DNA of 64,000 nt from Paludisphaera borealis. GTDB lineage: Bacteria > Planctomycetota > Planctomycetia > Isosphaerales > Isosphaeraceae. The notes under the pieces were generated by a model. That model was given only the letters and a program-made list of their open reading frames with translations. It was not told where the DNA came from and made no database searches. Location: the NCBI RefSeq assembly GCF_001956985.1, contig NZ_CP019082.1, positions 1,736,001 through 1,800,000 on the forward strand, given 5' to 3'. Made by a program: the position numbers and the translations under genes. This document shows positions 44,195 through 52,054 of this stretch, one piece after another (within the stretch, counting starts at the first letter, position 1; each line of letters begins with the position of its first letter).

Positions 44195-45859
44195 TCAGAC
44201 GCGGCCGAAGACGACCAGGGTGATGTCGTCGAACTGCGCGCGGCCGGCGACGTGTTCGCGGACCTTCTCGACGACCATTTCGCCGGCTTCGTGAGGAGCG
44301 CCCGGGGTCTGCGTCAGCAGGTCGCGCAGCCGGTCCTCGGTATAGCGGACGTTGTCCGGGCTCAAGGCGTCGGTGACGCCGTCGGTATAGAGCGCGACGT
44401 ACTCGCCAGGCGCGAGCGTGGTCTTGTAGGCGGTGTAGACCGAGCCGCCGTCGATGGCGAGCGGCAGGCCGGAGTGTTCGCGGTCGACCTCATGCAGAGT
44501 TCCATCGGCGCGGCGGATCAAGGGGAGCGGGTGGCCGGCGTTGACGATCTGGAGCGTGTGGGTCTCGACGTCGAGCATGACGAGCAAGAACGTGATGTAC
44601 ATGTCGAGCACGCCGTTCTCGTCGAGTCGGCGGTTGAGCTTGGTGACCACGGCGGCGGGGTCGGTTTCGGCTTGAAGGAAGAGGCTGATCTCGGCCGAAA
44701 GTCGGGCCGTGAGGAGCGCGGCGGGGAGCCCTTTGCCGACGACGTCGCCGACGGCGATCGCCCATCGTTTGGGCGGCGCCGCGCGATCGTCGGTAGGGCC
44801 GAACATGGGGATGAAGCCGTAGTAATCCCCCCCGACGTGTCGCGCCGGCTCGTAGCAGTCCCAGAATTCGTAGCCCGCAACCGACTTCGGGCGCTCGGGC
44901 AGGAGCGCCTGCATGACCTGGCGGGCGAATTGAAGCTCGCGCTCGATCTCGCGCTGCTTGAACAGATCGCGGTGAAGCTGGGCGTTCTGGACGGCCACGC
45001 TGATCTGGCTGGCGACGGCCGCCAGGAGGTCGAGGTCTTCCTCGTCGAACTTGCCGCGACCGTCGTCGGCGTCGATCTGGACGACGCCGATCGGCTTTTG
45101 CTTTTGATCGACGATCGGCACGCACATGAGCGAGCGGACCCGGCTTTCCGAGACGCTTTTGCTCTCGGCGAACTCGGCCGGCACGTTCTTGCTGAGGATT
45201 GCCAGACCGTCGTCGAGGACCCGTTCGAGGATCGTCTTGCTGATCGTCACCTCGCTCGTCGGCCCGTTGCGGACTTTCACGACCTCGGGGGTCAACGCTC
45301 CGGTCACAGCGTCGACCAGCAGGACGAATCCGCCCGATGCGTGCGGGAAGATGTCGAACAGCGAGCCAAGCACGCGGTCGAGCAACTCGTTGAGCACCAA
45401 CGTGCCGCCGAAGACCTGGCTGATCTGCTGGAGGGCGCGGAGCTTTTCCTCGGGCTTGACGATCGGGATGGCGCGGTCGTTCCGCGCGGTCAAGTCGATC
45501 GCCGCGAAGACGGTCGACTGATCGTCCTCGCCGGTCTGGATCTGGACCGCCTGGCTGTGGTACCGCAGCGTCACTTCGCCGATCACCACGCTGGCGCCGT
45601 TGTGCAGCGCGATCGGATGGGACAGCCGCTCGCCGTTGACGATCGTTCCGCGCGTGCTGGCGAGGTCTCGAATGAGGAAATCGCCGTTGCGGCGGACGAC
45701 CTCGGCGTGCCGGCGCGAGACCGACTTCGGTTCGAGGACGACGTCGCAGTCCTGGTTGCGACCGATCAGGGTCAGCTCGCGATCAAGCCGGAACACGCGT
45801 CCGGAGTTCGGGCCGACGACGACCTGGAGGATCGGAACCTTCTCCTGCTCACGAACCAT
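44195..45859 (-). CDS. FHA-GAF-PP2C (RsbU/SpoIIE-like) serine phosphatase
   Basis: The 554-residue protein has three domains. An FHA domain (about 18-100) shows IGRNQDCDVVLEPKSVSRRH and STRGTIVNGE. A GAF domain (about 160-300) contains FGGTLVLNELLDRVLGSLFD and VGVVQIDADD-like segments. A SpoIIE/PP2C domain (about 340-554) contains GGDYYGFIPM, AIAVGDVVGKGLPAALLTAR and GEYVALYTDGVTDAL. Such proteins dephosphorylate anti-sigma-factor antagonists in partner-switching stress control. The FHA domain implies a link to Ser/Thr kinases. It begins 182 bases before the methyltransferase end and is followed by the GH13 gene. Confidence 0.9.
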   Translation of the reverse strand: MVREQEKVPILQVVVGPNSGRVFRLDRELTLIGRNQDCDVVLEPKSVSRRHAEVVRRNGDFLIRDLASTRGTIVNGERLSHPIALHNGASVVIGEVTLRYHSQAVQIQTGEDDQSTVFAAIDLTARNDRAIPIVKPEEKLRALQQISQVFGGTLVLNELLDRVLGSLFDIFPHASGGFVLLVDAVTGALTPEVVKVRNGPTSEVTISKTILERVLDDGLAILSKNVPAEFAESKSVSESRVRSLMCVPIVDQKQKPIGVVQIDADDGRGKFDEEDLDLLAAVASQISVAVQNAQLHRDLFKQREIERELQFARQVMQALLPERPKSVAGYEFWDCYEPARHVGGDYYGFIPMFGPTDDRAAPPKRWAIAVGDVVGKGLPAALLTARLSAEISLFLQAETDPAAVVTKLNRRLDENGVLDMYITFLLVMLDVETHTLQIVNAGHPLPLIRRADGTLHEVDREHSGLPLAIDGGSVYTAYKTTLAPGEYVALYTDGVTDALSPDNVRYTEDRLRDLLTQTPGAPHEAGEMVVEKVREHVAGRAQFDDITLVVFGRV

Positions 45860-46041
45860 GACACGCGGTCCTCAAGATTCACCTCCGGCCGATTCGCGAG
45901 AAAGCGGCCCTTCCCCTCCTATTAGAACGCACGTGACGGGCACGAGTTTACCCCTTATCGAGTTTTTGTTTCGAAAGCGTCACGAGCATCGATTCGTTCG
46001 ATCGAGGACGAACTCCCTCGGCTCAGGCCAGGAAAAGCGTT

Positions 46042-46845
46042 TCAGGAAGCGGCGGGTTTCGTGAAGTGGTAGAGCAGGATCGCGGCGGCGGTCGAGACGT
46101 TCAACGAGCTGGCGCCCCCCGGCATGGGGATGGTGATCGATCGCGCGCACCGCGCGACCCATTCGGGCTCGACCCCCTGGTCTTCGTCGCCGAGCACCAA
46201 AGCCACGCGTCGCGGCCGATCGACGGCCTCGAACGGCGTCGAGCCGCGCTCGGCCTCAGCCGCGAGGAACGTCACGCCGAGGGTGGTCTGGATCTCGGCC
46301 ACGAGTTCGGGCAGGCGATCGGAGACCAGGATGGGCACCCGAAGGGCCGAGCCCATCGAGACGCGAAGCACGCGCCGGGAGAGCGGATCGGGGCATGAAG
46401 GCCCCGCGAGAACGCCGTCGATTCCGAAGGCGTCGCCGAGCCGGGCGATCGAGCCGAGGTTTTCCGGGTTGCTGACCTTGGGGCAGACCACGAGAGTCAA
46501 AGACTCCGCGGCTCCGGTCCAGAGCGATCGCCAGTCGGGCCAAGGAAGGCGACGGCCGCAGGCCAAAACACCCTGATGGAAGGGAAACCCGACGAGAGTG
46601 TGGACCAGCTCGAACGGGATCAGGAAGATGGGGACGTCGTCGGGAACCATGGCGGCCAGCCGAGGCCAGCGGCGATCGGTGACGAGCACCGAGGCCGTTG
46701 GGAATCGGCTGGCCAGAAGTCGTTCAACCAGTTTCTCCCCCTCGACCACGAACTGATCGAAGTCGCGCGTCTGGTTCGTCGCCTTGAGCGAGCGGTAGAC
46801 GGCGATTCGGGGATCGTCCAGGTCGGTGATCAGCTCGGGAGTCAT
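46042..46845 (-). CDS. SpoU/TrmH-family RNA 2'-O-methyltransferase
   Basis: ATG 46845 gives 267 residues. The longer frame upstream has no clear ribosome binding site. The N-terminal substrate-binding region contains ATNQTRDFDQFVVEGEKLVE, and the C-terminal SPOUT fold shows NPENLGSIARLGDAFGIDG (motif 1), ALVLGDEDQGVEP (motif 2) and IPMPGGASSLNVSTAAAILL (motif 3), the knot and S-adenosylmethionine site. Such enzymes methylate ribose in tRNA or rRNA. The motif GDEDQG replaces the usual GNEGxG, so the target may differ. Confidence 0.9.
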   Translation of the reverse strand: MTPELITDLDDPRIAVYRSLKATNQTRDFDQFVVEGEKLVERLLASRFPTASVLVTDRRWPRLAAMVPDDVPIFLIPFELVHTLVGFPFHQGVLACGRRLPWPDWRSLWTGAAESLTLVVCPKVSNPENLGSIARLGDAFGIDGVLAGPSCPDPLSRRVLRVSMGSALRVPILVSDRLPELVAEIQTTLGVTFLAAEAERGSTPFEAVDRPRRVALVLGDEDQGVEPEWVARCARSITIPMPGGASSLNVSTAAAILLYHFTKPAAS

Positions 46846-47373
46846 CGTCCACTTACCGCGGCTTACAGTTAAGTTGCATGCGGGACCGCAGATGTTGGGA
46901 GGCTGTGGAGGAGCGATGCGACGCCACGGGAGAGGCACCTCGGCCCTCGCAGCTGTGGCATTCTGCTACAGCCACCCATCGCTGGGGGCCACTCAAAAGA
47001 AAACCGCTATACGGTCGTGAACGCCTCGTCCGAAAAGCGACCAGCCCGGCCGCGGCGTTGCGCGATCCTGACTTTGGGGAGCATAGAGGAATTACAAAAC
47101 TTGTAAAGATCGATCGCGTGGGATCACGAGGTGGTGAGATCGACGACCCAACGAGGCCGGAGAGTCTGGGGCCATCGCCGCGCCGACGGCCTCCGCGATC
47201 GGCCGCAAATTGCTGTCGGCGACGAATATTCTCGGATCTGGTACTTGGTTGTGGGAACCCTGTTCGCTCGGCTATCGTGTAGGCCGGTCAACTTACTTTT
47301 GGTCGCTCGCCAGGGATGTTCAGTCGCGCCGAACCGGGATTGGCGATTTCGACGTATGAGGAGAGCTCGCGGT
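46846..47373. other. 0.5 kb spacer between divergent genes
   Basis: The interval contains the likely promoters of the methyltransferase (minus) and the membrane fusion protein (plus). I see two small inverted repeats (CTGTGGC-ATTCT-GCTACAG near 46950-46970 and TTACAA-N3-TTGTAA at 47092-47106) but no gene. Confidence 0.4.
47092..47106. promoter_or_regulatory. Inverted repeat TTACAA-AAC-TTGTAA, candidate operator
   Basis: A perfect six-base inverted repeat with a three-base spacer lies about 270 bases upstream of the membrane/spermidine-synthase-like gene. It could bind a dimeric regulator and overlaps an AT-rich patch. It could equally be a chance palindrome. Supporting evidence from other copies in the window was not found. 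Confidence 0.25.
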
Positions 47374-50289
47374 ATGGTCGGCTTGGCTGCCCGTTTGTCG
47401 CCTTACGCCCTGGCGTTCTTCAGTAGTCTCTGCATCATGATCCTGGAGCTGGTGTCGAGCCGGCTGGTGGCGCAACACGTTGGATCGTCGTTGACGGTCT
47501 GGACCAGCGTCATCGGGATCATCCTGGGAGGCATCTGCCTCGGCAACGTCCTGGGAGGCCGACTGGCCGACCGCGTCGAGCCGCGTCAAGCCGTTGGTCC
47601 GCTGTTCGCGACTGGCGCCTTTTTGACGTTGAGCGCCCTCTGGGTGAACTCGCAGATCGCCCATATCATCCCGTCGCCCGACGTTCTGAACTGGGAGCTG
47701 CGCACGGTCATCGTCGTGACGCTCGACTTCCTGCTGCCGGCCACGGTGCTGGGGATGATCGGGCCGGTCGTGGCCAAGATGGCAGTCGAGCAGTCGCAAC
47801 GGGCCGGAAGCGCCATCGGCGACGTCTATTTCTGCGGCGCGGTCGGGTCGATCGCCGGCACGTTCCTGGCGGGATTCGTCCTGATCTCCCTGGCTCCGAC
47901 CTCGGTCATCGTCCTGGTCGTAGCCGCCGCCCTCGCGCTCATGGCCGCGACGCTCAGCACGGGCGTCCCCGGCAAGGCGCTGGGGGGGCTCACCGGGTTG
48001 CTTCTGGGGCTGGGGGCGATCGCCCCCTTGATCCGGATGCTGGGCGTCGGCGGGATCGACCTCGGCGGGTATCACCTGAATTACGTTGCGGTCCTCGGCA
48101 ACCTGACGGCGGTCGGCCTGGCGATCGTCGCCGTCGGCTCGCTCTGGTCGTCGTCGCGCGCCGCGGAAGCCGTGACCGCCATGGGCGTCGACCACCATGA
48201 TCAGGCCGCCGTTCGGCCGAGCCTCAAGGATCTGGCGGCGCTGGCGTTCCTGGCGAGCCTGGGATTCATGGCGATGGAGATGGTCGCCGGGCGACTGGTC
48301 ACGCGCCACCTGGGATCGAGCGTGTACGGCTGGACGAGCGTCATCGGCGTCTTGCTGGCGGGCCTGAGCGTGGGGAACTACCTGGGAGGCCGCGTCGCCA
48401 ACCACATCCGGAGCGAGAAGCAGGCGAGCTGGCTGTTCATGATCGCATCGATCTTCACGCTTGCGATCCTCTTCCTGGACAACATGCCCCGCTGGTTTCG
48501 CGACTGGCTGGACCTTGGTATTCGTCCCAGCCTGCTCAGCCGCGCGATCAGCCTGACCGAGATCGACCTCGGCGGAACCTCGATCCCGTTGACCTGGCAG
48601 TACCGGGTCTTGTTCGTGGTGGTCGCCGTGTTCTTCCTGCCCTCCGTCTCGATGGGGACGGTCAGTCCGGTCGTGGCGAAGCTGGCCGTCGACCGGCTCA
48701 AGCGATTCAAGCGGACCGGCACCGCGATCGGCGAGGTCTACGCCTGGGGCATGGTCGGAAGCATCCTGGGCACCTTCCTGACGGGGTTCTACCTCATCGA
48801 CGTGCTGGGGACGAAGGGGGTGCTGCTGGTGCTGGCCGCCGTCCTGGCGCTGGCCGCGACGATCCTGGGCACGGTCTGGCACGCGGTCTGGGCGGGGATT
48901 CCGCTCGGGCTCTGCGTCATCGCGTTCCTGCCCGCCGCATGGACCGAGAAGATCGGCCAGGAGTGGAGCATCCGTGAGGAGCGGGGCGACCCGACCACGA
49001 AGGAAGACGCCTTGGCCTGGATCGACGAGAGCAACTATTACTATATCAAGGTGGACAACGAACCCCAGGAGAACGGCAAGCTCCAGCTTCGCACGTTGGT
49101 CCTCGACAACCTGATCCACGGCTACTTCATTCTTGGCCACCCCGAGCGCCTCGATTACGACTACGAGCACATCTACGCGCTGGTGGCCTACCGGGCCGCC
49201 CAGGCCAGCGGCAAGATCACCGTCGCGCCGTCGACGACCCCGACCCCGGCCTCCGGCGTGGTCCGCTCGACGCTGCCGGACAACGTCTTCGCGACCGACG
49301 CGCAGGCTGACGACAAAGCCAATCCCAATCCCAAGACCGAGGCCAAGCCGGCGCCCGTGACCGACGCCAAGTCCGACCTCGACGACGAGATCTCCGCCGA
49401 GGAGTCGCGGTCGTGGTATCCGAAGGTCGAGAAGTCGACCCTCCAGACTCTCTTCCTGGGGGGAGGCGCGTACACCTTCCAGCGCCACATGCAACACATC
49501 TACCCCGGCACCGAGGTCGACGTGGCGGAGATCGATCCGGCCGTCACGCGCGCCAATCACATGGCCACCGGCCTGGACCCCAATACGACGATCAAGACCA
49601 TCTGGGGCGACGCCCGCCAGTTCGTCGAGCGCAACCAGGACAAGAAGCAGTACGACATCATCTTCGGCGACGCATTCAACGACTTCTCGGTCCCCTGGCA
49701 CCTCACGACCCGCGAGTTCAACGACAAGATCGCCAAGATGATGAGCCCTACGGGCGTCTACATGATCAACATCATCGACGCGTACGAAACCGACGAAGAG
49801 GCCATCAGGAAGGCGGACAAGAAAATCGCCAAGATCGAGGCCGGCGACAGGGTGATCGACGAAGACAGCAAGGAAGTCAAGGTCGTGGCGGGCAGGGTCG
49901 TCGAGCCCGCCGAGAAGGAACAGATCCGCGACGAATACCTCGCCAAGGCGCACCGCTACGGCAGTTTCCTGGGCTCCTGGACCGCCACGGCCAAGCTGAC
50001 GTTTCCGCACGTCTACATCTTCGGGACCAACCGAGAAATCGGCTCGGGAGCGCGCGAGACTTTCGTGGTGGTCGCATCGAAGCAGCCGCTTGACCTGACC
50101 GAACTCGGCCGTCGCGTCGGCGATCCCCGGTTCTACCACAAGCACCGTAGGACCGAGCCGATTCCCTACGGTCCGGAAGACGAACAGACCGTGCTCAAGA
50201 GCCGGTCGCGAGGCATCATTCTCACCGACGACTACGCACCCGTCGAAAACCTGCTGGCTCCTGTCGCCGAGACGCGCGGTAACGACTGA
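47374..50289 (+). CDS. Fusion of two MFS-like membrane halves and a spermidine-synthase-like domain
   Basis: The 971-residue protein starts at ATG 47374 (GAGGAG 10 bases upstream), and ATG 47356 is the alternative. Two membrane halves share a repeated opening: LAFFSSLCIMILELVSSRLV with GIILGGICLGNVLGGRLADR, and LAFLASLGFMAMEMVAGRLV with GVLLAGLSVGNYLGGRVANH. A linker of acidic and proline-rich residues follows. The C-terminal domain has the spermidine-synthase-like methyltransferase fold (QTLFLGGGAYTFQRHM and VDVAEIDPAVTRANHM). The catalytic DSSDP segment is replaced by GDAFNDFSVPW, so a true aminopropyltransferase activity is doubtful. The substrate and export role are unknown. A TlpA-like gene follows. 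Confidence 0.8.
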   Translation: MVGLAARLSPYALAFFSSLCIMILELVSSRLVAQHVGSSLTVWTSVIGIILGGICLGNVLGGRLADRVEPRQAVGPLFATGAFLTLSALWVNSQIAHIIPSPDVLNWELRTVIVVTLDFLLPATVLGMIGPVVAKMAVEQSQRAGSAIGDVYFCGAVGSIAGTFLAGFVLISLAPTSVIVLVVAAALALMAATLSTGVPGKALGGLTGLLLGLGAIAPLIRMLGVGGIDLGGYHLNYVAVLGNLTAVGLAIVAVGSLWSSSRAAEAVTAMGVDHHDQAAVRPSLKDLAALAFLASLGFMAMEMVAGRLVTRHLGSSVYGWTSVIGVLLAGLSVGNYLGGRVANHIRSEKQASWLFMIASIFTLAILFLDNMPRWFRDWLDLGIRPSLLSRAISLTEIDLGGTSIPLTWQYRVLFVVVAVFFLPSVSMGTVSPVVAKLAVDRLKRFKRTGTAIGEVYAWGMVGSILGTFLTGFYLIDVLGTKGVLLVLAAVLALAATILGTVWHAVWAGIPLGLCVIAFLPAAWTEKIGQEWSIREERGDPTTKEDALAWIDESNYYYIKVDNEPQENGKLQLRTLVLDNLIHGYFILGHPERLDYDYEHIYALVAYRAAQASGKITVAPSTTPTPASGVVRSTLPDNVFATDAQADDKANPNPKTEAKPAPVTDAKSDLDDEISAEESRSWYPKVEKSTLQTLFLGGGAYTFQRHMQHIYPGTEVDVAEIDPAVTRANHMATGLDPNTTIKTIWGDARQFVERNQDKKQYDIIFGDAFNDFSVPWHLTTREFNDKIAKMMSPTGVYMINIIDAYETDEEAIRKADKKIAKIEAGDRVIDEDSKEVKVVAGRVVEPAEKEQIRDEYLAKAHRYGSFLGSWTATAKLTFPHVYIFGTNREIGSGARETFVVVASKQPLDLTELGRRVGDPRFYHKHRRTEPIPYGPEDEQTVLKSRSRGIILTDDYAPVENLLAPVAETRGND

Positions 50290-50309
50290 AAATGAAAGGA
50301 GAGCGGCTT

Positions 50310-50915
50310 GTGACTGATTCTGAGACCTCGCCCTTGACCGAGCCGCTTCCGAAGCGCGACCACACCTGGCCGATCGTCGGCGGACTCTTTCTGGCGTTCT
50401 GGGTCGTGTACTTGCTGGTCGCGAGTCCCAGGGCGCCCGAGGAGATCGACCTGGCCGCTCCCGGGAAGCCCGCCGATTACAACTGGACGCTGCACGACCT
50501 CGACGGCCAGCCGGTCAAGTTCACGAACTACGCCGGCAAGGCCGTCTTTCTGAACATCTGGGCGACGTGGTGCCCCCCCTGCATCGGCGAGATGCCGTCG
50601 ATCGCCCGGCTCGCGGGGGATGCGCGGTTTCAGGGCAAGAACATCGCGTTCGTGTGCGTGGCGACGGACGACTCGATCGAGACCGTCCGCAAGTTCGTGC
50701 GCGACAAGCAATGGCCCATGACGATCCTCCACGCCGACGGCCTGCCGGGCGTTTTCCTGACCGACGGCATCCCGGCCACGTTCATCATCGCGCCCGACGG
50801 ACGCGTGGTCGCCACGACCGTCGGCAGCCACGACTGGGACCGGCCCGAAGTCGTCAAGAGTCTTGAAGCCGTCGCCGCCGTCCCTCCCAAGTCGCCGGCG
50901 CCGGCTGGCTCCTGA
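50310..50915 (+). CDS. TlpA/ResA-like membrane-anchored thioredoxin
   Basis: GTG 50310 is chosen because AAAGGAG lies 8 bases upstream of it, while the ATG at 50292 lies inside that site's upstream region and has no ribosome binding site of its own. The 201-residue protein has an N-terminal membrane anchor (IVGGLFLAFWVVYLLVA) and a periplasmic thioredoxin domain with ATWCPPCIGEMPSIARLAG. The second cis-proline area is DGIPATFIIAPDGRVV. TlpA proteins reduce disulfides, often of cytochrome c. It begins 20 bases after the membrane fusion gene ends, on the same strand. Confidence 0.9.
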   Translation: MTDSETSPLTEPLPKRDHTWPIVGGLFLAFWVVYLLVASPRAPEEIDLAAPGKPADYNWTLHDLDGQPVKFTNYAGKAVFLNIWATWCPPCIGEMPSIARLAGDARFQGKNIAFVCVATDDSIETVRKFVRDKQWPMTILHADGLPGVFLTDGIPATFIIAPDGRVVATTVGSHDWDRPEVVKSLEAVAAVPPKSPAPAGS

Positions 50916-51014
50916 CGACCGAGCGCGCTGTGCTGGCAGATATCAAGAAATACCGTCGCAAACATCCCTCTCCCGGTGGGGGAGGGTAATCACTTACTGA
51001 TGCGGGAATTCGAG

Positions 51015-51812
51015 TTAGTTCCCCAGCGGGGGCGGCTCGTGGAGGAAGCGGCGGTGATGGTCATCGACCGTCGCCTGGTCGGCGGTCCGGCCCTGAAGCC
51101 AGACGCCGCGCAGGCGTCCGCGTAGGACGACGCCTTTCTCCAGGTCGTAGCCGAAGAGTGCGTAGCGCACCGAAGCAATCGCTGACCCTTCGCTCCCCTG
51201 ATCGACGGTCTCGACGAGTCTCCGCGAGGCGTCGTAGGGATGGACCATTTCGAGGTAGGAAGTCGAGTCGGCCGGGATGACGAGGGGGGCGAAGGCCGTC
51301 GTCTCCGATGCGGGGACCGGCGTGGTCGACAGCCTCTGGAGCAGGTCGGCCGGCTCGCGGCCGTCGTAGCTGAGGAGGGCCGAGCCGCGGTCGCGCGGTT
51401 CGACCGTCGTCGCGCTCGGCCGAGCCGAGGCCCACGTCGAGCTGACGAGGATTTCGAGTTTCCGCAACTCGCCGACCGTGCTCGCCGAGGCCTGAATCTC
51501 CAGGTCGAGGCCGTCGCCGTCAAGGCTCGGGCCCCATGCGGCCCGGACGGTCAGCCCGTTCCAGCCGTGGGGCGAATAAGTCGCCAGCACGCGCGAATGG
51601 AACAGCTCGATTCCGACCAGGGCGTCGGACGGGAACACGTCGTCCGCGCGCCGGCCCGTCGCGGCAAGGCCCGATAGCTCCAGAAACCGGCCCGTCGAGC
51701 CGTCGCTCGCGCGGAGGCCGAGGCGGCCGCCGGTCGAATCGAGCGTCCAGGCGCGCCCTCCCCACTCGATCGCATAGTCGTCGCTCGAACGCCGCCAGGT
51801 CGTCGCTTTCAC
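51015..51812 (-). CDS. Hypothetical 265-residue protein
   Basis: I do not recognise a family. The protein has no signal peptide. It contains repeated beta-rich segments such as WGGRAWTLDSTGGRLGLRAS, HGWNGLTVRAAWGPSLDGDG and PSATTVEPRDRGSALLSYDG, which suggest a carbohydrate-related or beta-sandwich fold. It starts 31 bases downstream of a strong terminator hairpin, so it probably has its own promoter or is read through from that hairpin. It lies near the heparinase-like gene, which may be its functional partner, but this is only proximity. Confidence 0.6.
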   Translation of the reverse strand: MKATTWRRSSDDYAIEWGGRAWTLDSTGGRLGLRASDGSTGRFLELSGLAATGRRADDVFPSDALVGIELFHSRVLATYSPHGWNGLTVRAAWGPSLDGDGLDLEIQASASTVGELRKLEILVSSTWASARPSATTVEPRDRGSALLSYDGREPADLLQRLSTTPVPASETTAFAPLVIPADSTSYLEMVHPYDASRRLVETVDQGSEGSAIASVRYALFGYDLEKGVVLRGRLRGVWLQGRTADQATVDDHHRRFLHEPPPLGN

Positions 51813-51842
51813 CAGCAGTTCTCGACTTTCGCTGAGACAGTA

Positions 51843-51883
51843 AAAAAACCCCGTCGGTCCGCATTTCTACGGACCGACGGGGC
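51843..51883 (-). terminator. Strong rho-independent terminator on the minus strand
   Basis: A perfect 13-base inverted repeat (CCCCGTCGGTCCG at 51850-51862 and CGGACCGACGGGG at 51871-51883) encloses an 8-base loop. On the minus strand the stem is followed by seven T residues (51843-51849). This is a textbook intrinsic terminator, rare in this GC-rich window. It lies 170 bases downstream of the heparinase-like gene and 31 bases upstream of the next gene. Confidence 0.85.
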
Positions 51884-51966
51884 CGGAACAGAGAAGAGGC
51901 CAAATAATCGAGACCGATGCCTCGGTCGACTGGAGAGGCATGGATAGAACAGCGTCACAGCCGACG
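51843..51966 (-). ncRNA. Candidate small RNA of about 124 nucleotides
   Basis: A promoter (TTGACA at 51995-52000, 16 bases, TAATTT at 51973-51978) would start a minus-strand transcript near 51966. It would end at the intrinsic terminator at 51843. The middle contains a second hairpin, ATGCCTC/GAGGCAT (51917-51923 and 51935-51941, loop of 11). No open frame of note is inside. The arrangement of promoter, hairpin and terminator in an AT-rich spacer is that of a small regulatory RNA. It could instead be a leader or attenuator of the gene starting at 51812. Confidence 0.45.
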
Positions 51967-51972
51967 AATTCG

Positions 51973-52000
51973 AAATTACTCGATGCGTTTGCATTGTCAA
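51973..52000 (-). promoter_or_regulatory. Promoter-like TTGACA-N16-TAATTT
   Basis: On the minus strand the -35 box TTGACA is at 51995-52000 and the -10-like TAATTT is at 51973-51978. The -10 box is the weaker half, matching TATAAT at three positions. It lies in an AT-rich island between the heparinase-like gene and the terminator, and is the likely start of the candidate small RNA. Confidence 0.4.
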
Positions 52001-52054
52001 GAGTCAAGGTCGATATCCGTTGTATTTTTTGCTTTCGACATGATTCCAGCCTTT

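Noticed and set aside
47320-50145. A 941-codon frame on the minus strand antisense to the membrane fusion gene
   Set aside because: It is dominated by Asp, Gly, Arg and Gln runs without hydrophobic cores and is fully covered by a strongly supported gene on the other strand.
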